Of a stretch of 64,000 nt of DNA, positions 12,300 to 24,900 are shown piece after piece. Within the stretch, counting starts at the first letter, position 1, and each line of letters starts with the position of its first letter. Source of the DNA: Basidiobolus meristosporus CBS 931.73 (lineage: Eukaryota; Basidiobolomycota; Basidiobolomycetes; Basidiobolales; Basidiobolaceae); NCBI GenBank assembly GCA_002104905.1, contig MCFE01000317.1:32655-96654 (forward strand). The letters are read 5' to 3'. The translations under genes and the position numbers were made by a program. The notes under the pieces were generated by a model, which was not told the origin of the DNA, did not search any database, and saw nothing but the letters and a program-made list of their open reading frames with translations.

Positions 12300-15200
12300 A
12301 TGCGGAAGGATTCGGTTTCCGAAGGCCCATCATTTTCAACGACACCAAGCATACTGAGCAACCGGATTCCACATAGCGCGGAGACACTTCTATCGAAACG
12401 CAACAAGCCTGAAGGTTTATATTATTTGGTGAAATGGCAGAATTGCCCAACTGAGAAATCGACCTGGGAACATGAATCGCAGTTGCCGCATTATTTCTCT
12501 TCCTTGAGCCAAGTTCAAGAAGAGGAGAACCTTTTGAACAAATCTCCATTCTTGTATACATTCGACAAGATCGAGACTGCTTGTAATCTAACCCTTGAAC
12601 AAAAAGTCTTTGCCTCTCTTGAAATGCAGATTGGCTTGCTTACAAGAACCACGCGATATTATCAAGAGCTCTTTGAAAAACTAATTTCCCCCAATGTCTC
12701 TACACAGGTCAAAGATAGCGTGTTATTGTTCTGCCTCGATTTATTCGAACCGAACGATGCTGATGACTCCTTTCTTGGCTTTGAGAGTGCCCCCTCAGCT
12801 ATTGCTCCATCCTACATCGAAAAGGTGACATCGGAAGATGAGAGTACAACGGCCGCAGAATCTGGCAATTCTGAATCAGATTCCCTATTTTCTTCTTCAC
12901 AGCACGACATCGAAGAAAGATCCTTGTTTGAGACTAGTACTCGTCGAAAAATTCGAAGACTACATAAAAATTCCAATATTCAACAGGACGATTCGGTGAA
13001 AGCATTGAGAGTTCTTGCTCGAAGTAAGACTAAAGGTGGAAAAGTAAAATTTCAATTGTACTGGAGTAATGGCACAACATCTTGGGTAGGTTAGGAGTGA
13101 ATTTCATGAACTCGGAGTCTATTCTATCAATTGATGTTGGTATTTACGTGTGTGTTGTTGCAGGTACCTATCTCGAAACTTGATCAGTTCATGCATCTGG
13201 TTGAAGAATATGAACATTTGGAGTTCAGTAAATACGATATGAGGTCACCTAAATCCACCAGAAGAAGGAGAACCTCACAACACAAGCAACGCTCTAATCA
13301 TCGGCATAGAGCAGACCCAAGTGTAGGCACCTTCAGCGACATTATTGCTGAATCGGATTGGTCTGAAGTGGAAACAGGAATATTGGATGCTAACTTTAAG
13401 CTATATCGTTCAAGCTGTAACTATTATTTGTATATACCATTGAATGATATTCGACACTAAAGGCTAATAATTCGAATATAGGTACCAATAATGCTAACCG
13501 GCTTACTCGAAGTCCAGAAGACAAAGAACGTTTATCGCACTCTCGCAAATCACCCTTACCTATAGTAAATCAGTTGTCAGATATGCGACATACCAATCGT
13601 ACAAAAGCCTCCATAAACTATTCTGATATGGGTTATTCTACTACTGACGAGAGTAGCTCGGATCTGGAGCCACCTATTTCCAGTGGACATGTTCAACCAC
13701 GCAATGTACATAACAAGGAATACATTATTTCTAATACGTCTCTAAAGACCCCTAATTCTTCGCCTATTGCACCGAAATACCCACAACGTACTTCTCTACC
13801 ACCTGAGCAAGAGCATGATGATCCTTGTATTTTGCAAGGAAAACCAAAATCCCAGACATACGAGAAGCCGTTCAAGCGCACTATAAATGCTCAGGGTAGT
13901 GCGCTTAAAAGTAGAAATTCCGGCACTACTGATGAAGAATTGCAAATATCCTCGAATTCTATAAATCCACACACAGAAAATATGCCAAAAGCCACCTTTT
14001 ACGCACAGAGCCACGATGCCGATACGAGGAAAGAAAGCACTATGAGCAACGAACAAGCACCTCCTGAAGCCAAGAGAGGTACAAAGACGTCTATCCAGAC
14101 TTTGCCTAAACACTTCCAAATACGCCTACCGAGCACAAAAATTTCACAGCACAGCTGTTGGAGAGAGGTGATGTGAACGAAGCTGATATCGCTCACATGC
14201 AGCATTATGAAAAGGAGGACATAGAGCTTAAACGTTGCTATATATGTGGAGATAATGGCGCTATTGGTGACATCTCGAATTTTCCGGATATAGATACCGT
14301 GCTAGATGATACACTTCTATCGTGTGATAGATGTTCGTTTATTGCCCACAAAAAATGCATTTGCTCAGCACTTGGAACTATCACACTTGAAAATGGAATT
14401 TGCCAGCGAGTGCTGCTGCATAGCGATAGCAGTGATGTGGAATCAGAATTGGCAAGCACCAGTACGATCACCGTATGGCACTGTGACAACTGTATAAAAT
14501 GGCCCAACGATATTGAGAGGATATTAACTTATCGTAAAAGCCAGGGTATCACAGAGTTTCAAGAGAGCCCAAAGAAGAAAACGAAAGCCACCAACAACCT
14601 TGGTTCTGAGACGGTTAGAGAGTACTTGGTGAAATTCAAAGGCTTATCCTACCATCAACTCGCGTGGGTTCCCTCGAGGTGGCTTCGTCATATTGCCCCT
14701 ATTCGCTATCGGAATTTTGAGAGGAAAGATATCGAGCCTCAAACGGTAGCCGACGTTGTTAAAGACCAGTGGTATTATGTAGATGAAATCCTAGACGCCC
14801 AATTATGCAAACCTGTAGTTGCTGCCTCTCCACAGGATGTATTAAGAATATACGCCAAATGGAAAGATCTACCTTACGAAGAGTCTACTTGGGATGATCC
14901 GCCAAAACCAGAATCCGTGTTTTACACCGCTTATGTCCAAGCTTTCAATCGGTACCTAGAATCGATGAAAATGGAAGCGTACACTTCAACGGATGTCAAA
15001 TCGCTGAGTTTTAAGGAGTTGCATTCCCAGCCGCCATTTATAAATAATGGAAAGCTAATGAAACATCAACTTGACGGTTTGAATTGGCTTCTTTATAAAT
15101 GGAAGAACCGTTGTTCTTGTATCCTAGCTGATGATATGGGCCTGGGGAAAACAATTCAAATCATATCATTTTTATCTGTACTTTATAATGCTCATGCTGT

Positions 15201-18200
15201 CCGTAATTTCCTGTTGGTGGTTCCGAACTCTGTAACCTCCAACTGGTTGAAAGAGCTTCTGAAATGGGCTCCGAATCTGATCGTTACCCCGTACTATGGA
15301 ACAAACACGAACCGCGATGTACTGCGTCGACACAAACTGTTCAAAAACAATGACGACAGGCCTGCTCAACTTAAGTGCCACGCAGTAGTAACTACCTACG
15401 AATCTATGATATCCGATGCAGACATCCTTTCCCGTATAGTACCATGGGAAGTGCTTGTTGTAGATGAAGGCCATCGACTGAAAAATGAAAGCAGCCGTTT
15501 ATTCGTTCAACTGAATAAGTTGACTGTCAGACACAAAATATTGTTAACTGGAACACCTCTGCAGAACGATATGAATGAGCTTTTTAACCTGATGAGTTTC
15601 GTTGATCCGAAGATATTCGCTCAAAAAGAAAAAATGGCAGTTGAATACCAGAAGTTGACTAAGGCGCGAGTCGAGGAATTGCACAGCATGCTAAAGCCAT
15701 ACTTCTTAAGGAGAACTAAAGAAGAAGTACTACAGTCCTTGCCTAAGAAGATTGAAGTTATCGTCCCAATAGGCATGAGTGCCGTACAGAAGGAGCTGTA
15801 CAAGGGAATCTTAAGCCAAAACCACGATCTGCTCAAATCTATTCTTGGTGTTGGGAAAGCCTCAGGCCCAATTCGTAAAACAACTCTTGTGAACACTCTG
15901 GTAGAGCTCCGAAAATGCCTCAATCATCCGTACTTGTTGGATGGAGTTGAAGAAACGGATGAATCTGCTGAGCTTGTTCAAGAAAGACTGGTCGCTGCCT
16001 CCGCGAAACTATCTCTTCTCCATCTGCTATTACCACGGCTTAAACAAGAGGGTCACAGAGTTCTTATATTCTCACAAATGACTCGAATGTTAGATATACT
16101 CGAAGACTATTTAACCTACGAAGGTTACAAATACTGTAGGCTTGACGGTGGTACTCCAAACGACTTGAGACAACAGCTTGTAGATGCTTACAATGAGCCT
16201 AATTCCGACCTTTTCATATTTCTACTTTCCACTCGAGCTGGTGGAGTTGGATTAAATCTGGCTACTGCTGATACCGTTATTATTTATGACCCCGATTTCA
16301 ATCCGCACGCCGATCTACAAGCTCTGAGTCGAGCGCATCGTATCGGACAGGAGAAGCGAGTGCTTGTTCTTAAACTTGTAACACGAAACTCTGCTGAGGA
16401 GCGCATTCTACAAGTCGGAAAGAAGAAATTGGTCATGGATCACCTGGTAATTGAGCGAATGGATAATAAAGATATGAAAAACTCGGAGGTCGACAGCATC
16501 CTAAGGTTTGGTGCAAAGGCTCTTTTTGCCGAGGATGTTGAGCCTGCCCAGACTACCATCAAGTACGACGAGAGCGCTATCACATCACTTCTGTCAAGAG
16601 TCGCAGAAGGTCCCGAAGCTGATCAAATCAGCATGGAGTCCGGTTCAAATGGATTCGGGTTTGCAAAAATCTGGTCCGGAGACGCCGCCGTTTTACAAGA
16701 AAATGACGAAGACTACTGGATACGAATCCTCCACAATAGGCTAGCCAAAACTGAGAAAAAGGAAGCCCCTCAATATGGCCGCGGCTCAAGGAAAAGAGTA
16801 AAGGTATGTACTTGTTCGGTCATTAACTGACGTTGCGATCTAAGAATTTGAACTATGTAGACAACTCGGGTACCTGATATGGCCATCGATACAGGTGAAG
16901 ACTCTTCTTCGTATATGGACGACGATGAGGAATCGAATACCTTGGATACTGAATATCCTGGAATAGCGGACAAATCCAAGCTTCAAAGTAAGCAAAGAAT
17001 GAAACCAAAAAGTGCAAGAAAAGTATTTAGCCCAGTATCAAAGCCGCCTTCTCTGGCACCAATATCAAGTGTTGGAGCGCAATCTGCTCGTACTGTAGTA
17101 GAAACTGCTTTGCTGAAAACCGACACAAATTTACAAACGTCGAGGCCTGAAGTTGGAATCATCGATCCTCGATCCAGGCCAAATTCACAACTGCCTGGAA
17201 CAAATATACCTCTCGACACACCTATCCGTTCCAATGCGGTTAGAACGCCTTCAACTTTCAACGCGATGACCCCTCGATATCTATCGTTCAATCCAACTCC
17301 TGCAAACCAGCCATTACTTAGTCGTGAAGAGATATTCCTGCATTTGACTTCGATTGGGGCTTACGATCCTTACACTAAACAATCTCTTGTAACCCCTTTC
17401 GTAATGCCCAACGGTGAGATCAAATATTTTGCACATGGTGCTGGCTATATGAACATGCAGCAAATGTTGATGTATGTTCGCCAAGTCAAGAATCGACTTC
17501 TTGGCCATGCTCGCACACCTCTCCCAAGTATTCAATCTCATGCGATATCCAATAGTGTTGGAAATGTCAGCGTGAACCATAACGTGTACAACAGGGGTAA
17601 TTCCCAACCAGCCACATATTCACGCACTGGTGCAGACTCATACCGTGGCGTAAATTCAACCACAAACCAGGCCTTGGACTTTCGCTTGAACTCGGCCTCA
17701 CATACGAATCTACCGTCTACCTCCAATATGCCTCTAGCTCTAAGCAGCCACCGAAGTCAACATGTTGACTCGCAAACCTATCGAGGTTCAACTTCAAACT
17801 CGGGCTATCCTTCTGTGGCTACCCCTACACAGCGAATCACAGGAAAACAGACTGTCTGTATGCTATGCTTTCTCCCTAACCATACGGATACAACGTGTCC
17901 ATATCGTCAAGATCTTGCTTGGCTTACTCGCCAATTCTCCGTAATCATAAATATCAAGCCAGCTGAGCTCCCTCGGAAGACCCTGGTTCTGAATCTTCTG
18001 AAGTATTATATATCCTTGGAAAGGCAGAAACAACTTCAAGGAACGAATCAGTCTGAATTGTCAGTTTGTGGATCAGCCAACCAATGTGGGCAAGCACAAT
18101 CGTCCAGACGCAGCACAGTCTCTGTAGGTTATCTCGATCAAAGCGCCAAGACATCGACACAAGCTCCCCCACGACTTCATTCGAATACTGTCGTGTTAGA

Positions 18201-18762
18201 TGATGATAGTCAACCCATAGGAATATATGCTCAGCTGGAATGCAAAATAACGAGCCCCTCGAATGAAGAGACAGTCGATCATCCAGTGTCTACCGCCACA
18301 ACTTCGAGTCAACCGGACATCAAAAATAGACGAGGATCAGGTGTAGCGGCAAAAGTTCAACCACAAACCACCTCTTCTGAACCGAATCTCGGTCCAAGAG
18401 ATGCATCACAACCGCTTGTAGCGTTAGATGATAAGATTGATTCGAACTCCGAGTCACAACCGACTATCGTATGTGAACAGCAAAAGTATCCAGAGTACGT
18501 CGACACTGCATCTACTTCAGAACATCAGGCCAATCCACCCACCCTTCCAGATAAACGAATAGAGCCACCCTTGTCACCAAGCAACTCATCGGTATCTATA
18601 CCTTCATCACATCGTTCGCTCTCACCTGATAGCAATCTTGGTGTCAATCCTCCACTGAAAAGGTCACTACAATCCGGAGTCTGTAAGTCACCGAAAAAAA
18701 GAGGAATCATCATTCCGATCCCGACCAACCGACCCCGAAAAGGGACTCCCTTCAATCTATAA
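12300..18762 (+). CDS. CHD-type chromatin remodelling ATPase (Mi-2/Mit1-like)
   Basis: Five exons fit GT-AG rules and keep one frame: 12300-13085, 13164-13416, 13482-14078, 14150-16803, 16861-18762, giving 2063 residues. In order: an N-terminal chromodomain (LYYLVKWQNCPTEKSTWE); a second weak chromo-like strand set (KFQLYWSNGTTSW); a PHD finger (RCYICGDNG, LLSCDRCSFIAHKKC, WHCDNC) near 14233-14510; two tandem chromodomains (REYLVKFKGLSYHQLAW; RIYAKWKDLPYEESTWDD); the SNF2 ATPase with Walker A DDMGLGKT, box II DEGH and helicase motif VI QALSRAHRIGQ; then a long disordered tail holding a CCHC knuckle (CMLCFLPNHTDTTC) near 17860. This order resembles fission yeast Mit1 of the SHREC complex and animal Mi-2, which slide nucleosomes in silenced chromatin. 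The ATG at 12300 is the first in frame; an upstream exon is not excluded. Confidence 0.9.
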
Positions 18763-18974
18763 TCAAGTGTAGAAATCCCAGCTTCTTGCTTTGCAAAACC
18801 TTGGAAGCCACGTTCACTGGGTAAAACTACGCCAAGCAAATCTCAAATTATCCTAATTTTATTGACACTGTATAGTATATTATAATATTGATAGATCTCT
18901 ACTGGACGTTACATTGTTACTTTTCTAAAATAAACCTGACGTTAATGGCTCCAAAAGCGAAATCCTCTGTAAGG

Positions 18975-20699
18975 CTAGTCTTTGTTTGGCTTTGCGTCCA
19001 TGGAGACCCTAGAGAGTCTACGGGTACGCATTTTGCCTGTTCTGTCTTCGAATGCATGCAGCTCGTGTCTGGCCTCCGCGGTTTCGGAGTCTGATAGCTT
19101 TTCTTTTATCTCATCTTCGGAAGTCAACTCCTCCAGCTTGATATTGTTACCAAGATTAGAGTTTACAGTCATGGTGGAAGACCCCGAAGCTGCCCCGGGA
19201 GTCATGATGACGGCTGGCTCGTCAAGTACATCGAGGTGGCTCTTTTCGAAGAGCTTGGGTAAGACAAATTGCTTGACTGGTACCAGTAACAATATGAAGA
19301 CTGGGAACGAGATGGCGGCAGGGGATTCGGTGATGTAAAAGATCAAGGCGAGCAGTAACACTTGAACGATGGTAAACTTGGCCACAACCTTGTAGGGAAC
19401 ACTCACTGTCGCCCACAGCGGAGGGGTTAGCTTCTTATCAGTAAATATCAGCTTGACTCGGTTGGCAAGAGTATTGTCAACAAAGGACTCTAGGCCCATA
19501 TACAGGAAAAGCCCAGCAAGAACAGCACGTGGGATCAACCCAAGAACATGCAATATGGGCGGAAGAAGAGTGAGGCCAATTAAGAGGGATTGGAAGAGAC
19601 CAGACACGCGCTGCTCACAGACGTGGTCCACAAACTCAATTCCTTTGTCTTCGCTGCGCTTAATTTTGGATAGGGAGCGAACGTGAAGAGGCGCCTGTGG
19701 AATCAACCCATTTGGAGCTGGGATGCCAAGTATTCCAGAGATTAGGGTGCATATACCCAACATGAGAAAGTCGAAGTGGAACGCTGGCCCTTTGCGAAGG
19801 TGGAACTCCGGTCTTTGGGATAGAAGAGAGGATACATTGTGATCGAAGAAGAAGAGAACGGTCAACACGATGGCGGGAAGGATGGACGCAAATACCGCCC
19901 ACAATGGAAGCTCCCAGAAAGGCACCAACCAAGGTCGACCAGTCGTTGTCTGGAATGTATCTGGAACAGGAAGACGTGCGATCTCCAAGTTGGTGAGCTT
20001 TGGAAGATACGGAAGGGCGGTGAAAAGAACAATGGCAAAAGCGGCGGCGTAGTCGGCAATGATCCCCCGAATACCTTTCTTGAACAACGTCCACTTTCTG
20101 GCGCTTGCCAGATTGGTGGCAACGTAGAAAGTCCCAAGAGCCAACAACAGAGATAACAGGGCCTGGGCCATGGGACCGCCAGTGAAGTAGCTGACAATTT
20201 CCTGGACGGCTTTGACCACATAAATAACTGCTATCAAACAGCCGAATATCTCGCAGCTAAACTTGGTAATGTACTTCAGGAAGTTGCAACTATTGCAAAT
20301 AGCCAGAATGACATGAAACAAGGTGGCCCAAATGCTTGCCCAGGCCATAAATGGTAGAAACGCCACGTCCAACTGCTTACAGATATCAAAAACGGTCGCA
20401 GAGAAAATGGACACCGGGCCGGTAACGCCCATTATCACCAGCGGTTGTCCGGCAAAGATTGCAAATATTACGCCGCCCATGGCAGTTGAAAGAATTACCT
20501 CCACCACGCCATAGTTATTTTCTGTACTTTTGGATAGATCTGCTGCGAAGGTGATTGAAGGCAAAATGCTACAGAAGAACATAAATATTATTGACGCCAG
20601 AACCTTCGTCTGTAGGCCCTCTCTCCAGTCCGACCAATACAAGGGAAGCCTTCTCTTCAAATCACCCCGAATCCCCTCAAACAGATTGATTTTGTACAT
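18975..20699 (-). CDS. BOR1: Bor1-type borate/anion exporter (SLC4 family)
   Basis: Single-exon 574-residue membrane protein, ATG at 20699. The N-terminus (LFEGIRGDLKRRLPLYWSDW followed by TKVLASIIFMFF) and the segments VIMGVTGPVSIF and PAPNGLIPQAPLHVRSL are typical of Bor1/SLC4 exchangers, with a dozen or so hydrophobic spans and a short hydrophilic C-terminus rich in acidic residues. Yeast Bor1 exports boric acid across the plasma membrane. It converges with the CHD gene, with about 210 bases between stops. Confidence 0.93.
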   Translation of the reverse strand: MYKINLFEGIRGDLKRRLPLYWSDWREGLQTKVLASIIFMFFCSILPSITFAADLSKSTENNYGVVEVILSTAMGGVIFAIFAGQPLVIMGVTGPVSIFSATVFDICKQLDVAFLPFMAWASIWATLFHVILAICNSCNFLKYITKFSCEIFGCLIAVIYVVKAVQEIVSYFTGGPMAQALLSLLLALGTFYVATNLASARKWTLFKKGIRGIIADYAAAFAIVLFTALPYLPKLTNLEIARLPVPDTFQTTTGRPWLVPFWELPLWAVFASILPAIVLTVLFFFDHNVSSLLSQRPEFHLRKGPAFHFDFLMLGICTLISGILGIPAPNGLIPQAPLHVRSLSKIKRSEDKGIEFVDHVCEQRVSGLFQSLLIGLTLLPPILHVLGLIPRAVLAGLFLYMGLESFVDNTLANRVKLIFTDKKLTPPLWATVSVPYKVVAKFTIVQVLLLALIFYITESPAAISFPVFILLLVPVKQFVLPKLFEKSHLDVLDEPAVIMTPGAASGSSTMTVNSNLGNNIKLEELTSEDEIKEKLSDSETAEARHELHAFEDRTGKMRTRRLSRVSMDAKPNKD

Positions 20700-20972
20700 T
20701 TCTTGTGAAGGGTAGAGTTGCGGTTCAATATACTATCAAGGCCTCTGTTGTAGAAGCGGCTAAGGCCCAGTGGGCTATCTCAGCCATTGGTTTTATGATC
20801 ATCATACAACTCTAAACCAATTCAGCAAAAGGGATATTCCAAAACGAGAATATTTTGAAGGATTTTATTATGACTATTTGGTATATCAATACCAAATTGG
20901 AATGGAAAAAAACCGAAATTGCCAGCGGCAAAGCCGATCGATTGCTGATGGGGAGATGAGTGGAGCAGGCAT

Positions 20973-21469
20973 CTAAACACCATATCGGGATTCATAGCAT
21001 TTCTTCGAGTAATAGCCAGCACCCAAAACACCAATAGTCCCTAGTGCCAATGGAAGAGGCTTGCGTGTGCGGATGCCACGAGGAAGCATGGCACCTGTAA
21101 GGAGGACAGAGGTTGCTAAGAGCATAAAGTGTTGAGAAAGGAATACTCGAGAGAGGTGAAGATTTCCCATGTACCTGCAGCAAGCTCCTCGCCATATTCA
21201 CGATTCTCTTTGAGTAAATATCTGAGCAAATTATGTCAGCATGTAAGCCATCCCGATCAAGGTAAAAACGCTATTACGTGGATACACCGAAGAGAGTGCC
21301 GAAGGTTAAACCGGCAATTAAGGAAGGCTTCGAGCGTCCTTTAAAATAACCAACGATTCCACCGATGGCACCTAGGAAACACCAAATAGTAAGAAAATGC
21401 TTTCCACGAGTACACAGAAGAGAGAGCACTACAGAGTCCGGCAAGAGTAGCAGTAGTATGGTGAGACAT
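20973..21469 (-). CDS. TMEM14-family small membrane protein
   Basis: Short gene with four exons and small introns, ATG at 21469, stop at 20973. Assembled reading: an N-terminal span with GAIGGIVGYFKGRSKPSLIAG, a loop KENREYGEELAA, then SVLLTGAMLPRG and ALGTIGVLGAGYY. The GGIxGYxKxxSxPSLxAG motif is the hallmark of TMEM14/UPF0136 proteins, which have three or four spans and act in mitochondrial or ER membranes (TMEM14C in porphyrin transport). The substrate here is unknown. The first intron (about 61 bases, gtagtg...cctag) was chosen because it keeps the motif in frame. Confidence 0.8.
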
Positions 21470-21930
21470 GGTTCGATGGATGTGGGGAAAGCATTTGGCA
21501 TGTATATATACACCTTGCCTATAGACAACCGAGGGGAGATGAGGATATTTTTTGCTAGGAATATTATCAAGTACTACCTAGCATCGCTATTTAGAGCGTT
21601 CCGCAATATCGTCGGCAAGGGTAGTTACGGGTGGGTAATTAGTGGGCATTTCGTTAGGCTCACTGTAGCTCATTGGTTTCCTAATGGTGGAAGCGGAACC
21701 CATATATATTCTTTGGTAGTCCCATTGATGTCAAAACGTGATTGATTAGTCATCTTGGTTGCCTTTTTTTTGTGAGGAAGATTGGAAATTGATTAAACTA
21801 ACTCTTGATTATTCATAACGAGGGTAAAAGTTTTAGAATGAGCTTCTGCGATTTCTCTGCTGGAAACCACAACACTATATTAATCTTTATTTAAGCTTGG
21901 TTCGTGACCTTTCTGCTTCGCGTAGTCGTA
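21470..21930. other. Intergenic, about 460 bases
   Basis: Divergent promoter region between the TMEM14 gene (minus) and MMS19 (plus). No gene seen. Confidence 0.5.
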
Positions 21931-24900
21931 ATGGAAGGGAGACTAGTAAGAAACTACATAGTGAATCTTGGGGAGACCTCAGGAGAGGCTTCTTCTGTTC
22001 TGAAGGAGATCATCGAAGGTGCAATATTCCTGTGAATGGTTCTGCCTAGAGCTATGATGTCTAAACCATATTAATACACAGGCATCGATCTCGGCCAAAC
22101 GACACTGTTAAATCTTGTCCAGGCCTTAGAGGAATTTTTGACCAACGATGACAACTCTTTAAGAGCTAAAGGTGTGTATGCAGCCCGGAACTTTCCTCGA
22201 TGCGCCGCCTAATTTGATTTCAACCGTGCAACCCAGGAACAAACCTTCTCTCCACTGTTTTGGCCGCTTGCTCGAAGGAACAAGTAAACAGTAAAGCTGG
22301 TACTTAGGAATGTCAAAACACCTTATCGACGTTCACTCCTAATAGAAACCCTCTAGTCTCGGTTTTGCTAGGCTTCTATAGCGATAGATTGACCGATGCC
22401 AGTTGTCTTCACGAGCTGCTTAAAGGCTTGTTGGCATTGCAAAGGTTTAAGTGGTTTGGTTCCAGTGCCTCCGTCAAAAGCGCTGAAAGGTATGCGGTCT
22501 CTGTTTCTAGGTGGCATCGCAACAATAGTTTGACACAGTTGATAGCATCTTTGCTTCAGTCGACATGAATACTTTAACCCAAGCAACACGCCACGTCGTT
22601 TTCCAAATTCTTTACGGATTGCTGGAGAATCATATCACTAGTACTGTATAGATGCGTCCATATCTTGAACCGCAAAAGGTCGAAAACTTACGGCGCTTGA
22701 TATAGGCATCAAAACTATGAAGGAGCAGTTTGTCACTGGGTACTTGAATATTATGGACGGAGAAAAAGATCCACGGAACCTGATATTGGCATTCAAATCA
22801 GTCAAAATAATTATTGACAACTTCGATATCACCAACCAGGTCGAGGTGGGGGATCGGTGTTGCGTCAATCGCGGATGCTCTAGTGTAGCTAACATCATCC
22901 CATTATGTAGAGTCTCTTTGAAGTCACCTTCTGTTACTTCCCAATCACCTTCAAGCCACCTCCAGGTGACCCATACGGCATCACTGCAAGCGATTTGAAG
23001 TTAGCTTTGAGGTTAGCATCTCGGTCGACAGTTCTGTCGATATGTAACACCCACTAATGACCCTGTTTAGACAATGTTTGGCTGCAACACCTCTTTTCGC
23101 CAAACACAGTATGCCCCTTTTGTTGGATAAGTTGATGTCCACCTCTGGAAATGCTCAGGTTGGGAACATGTGCAACATAAAGTTTAACGACCATGGTATT
23201 CATGCTGGCGTTTGTAGTTGGATTCTCTGGAAACGCTCGCTCAGTGTATTCCTGTTTATGGTGCGGAAAGCATAGAATCTCATGTGTTGGAGCTGCGTGC
23301 GGCTTTGGAGGACGAGGTAAGGGCTCTCTTGATCCGGTGCCATTTGGACGAAAGTCTCAATGAGACTGTCTTTTTTAGCTTCTTGAGCTCCCACCTGTAG
23401 AGATGGAGAATATCGTTATGAGCGTGATCATCGTACTTGTCAGAACTCTGGCCAACAGCGAGCAGACTGATAAGCAGGTCTTGATGGAGTTCATCAATCA
23501 GAACATCCAGGATTCGATGGATGCGTTTAATGAGGCCGTCGTTCCTAAACCCAGAGCGGTTGGAAAACTTCTTAGAGCAACCGCAAGTGGTTCCAGTCAG
23601 TATTCTGCTTGCCATTTGCGCACTGCCCAATTGGACTAATCTTTTTATTCGCACCATGATAGCCCTGTCGAACCGCAAGGTCGTTGAAAGTATCGTGCCC
23701 TTTTTGACCGACTTGTACGGTCGCATAGAATTCACTGCCAAAAAGAACATCATTCTCGAAACCTTGCTGGATCTGATCGAAGCCAACAGAGAGCTCTACA
23801 GCATTGGTGACTCTCAGTCCAATCCTGCCGGCGAATCTACCCCGTTGATTGCTTTCAAGGATAAGCTTTTTGAGATATATTCAAGTGCGCTCAAGTCATC
23901 GAACGAACATAACGAATTAAGGTCCGTTGGTCTACGTGGGCTTTGTGCTATGGTTCTAGTGGACCAGCTTCTTTCTGATAATGAGGCTGGAGTTGCTGTT
24001 CAGCACATTGACTCTGCCCTCTTCGACGAGATTAGTCAATCTATTAGCCAAGAGGCACTCGATTCTCTAAATTCTATTGCCCCGTTGCGCCCTTATGTTA
24101 TTCGCAACATCACTTTGCACGATGTACTATCGGTATTGCCAGATACCAACGTGGAGGTTTCTTTGGGACAAAGAAAGAAAATTGAAAAAAGTCTCAAGTA
24201 TATCGAAAGCATTTGCATCGAGCCTGTGCTGTTCGAGGCTGCTACATCCAGCCTATTGCAATACTTTGAGAAATACACCGCCGAAGCTAGGAGCGATGGC
24301 ACACTCCCGTTCTTAGTCCTCTCCACCATTCGTGCAATTCTGAAGACCAAATACTCCAAGGGGCATTCGGATATATCCTTGGTTCTGAACTCCTTGGTTA
24401 CTCACCTGTATTCCATTGCTATTTCGAATGCGATCGAGAATCACCAAAGTCTTCTGGCCGACACGAACATCTTGACGGAGATCGCCAAGATCTCCAACCT
24501 CGTCTTCCGTAGCTTGGACGCACAGGAGCAAACTTTGTTCATCGAGAAAGTTTTCGAAGTGTTTTACAAAGGAAACACCAATTCCGTTGTTTTCAACATT
24601 GCTACACTGGGCGCCACCGAATTTTACCCTCTCAAGCCCTCTTCTTCCCTTGCTCAGACCAACCTCTCAATTCTTTTCACATCGATTCTCTGTTGCTTAC
24701 GAAAGGAGGTAAGACGTAACACACTACTGGTTGACGGCAAGCGTTTAATACGGGAATCCCTCTGATTAGGTTGCAATCCCTGTTGCAGATGTATCCGGAT
24801 TCCTCTCAGAATTGCTGGAGTCTGCAATGAGCAGTGATAATCTGTTTCAGCGACTTTCTCTCGCACAATGTGTTGGTTCGATAGTCAACAAATGGACTTC

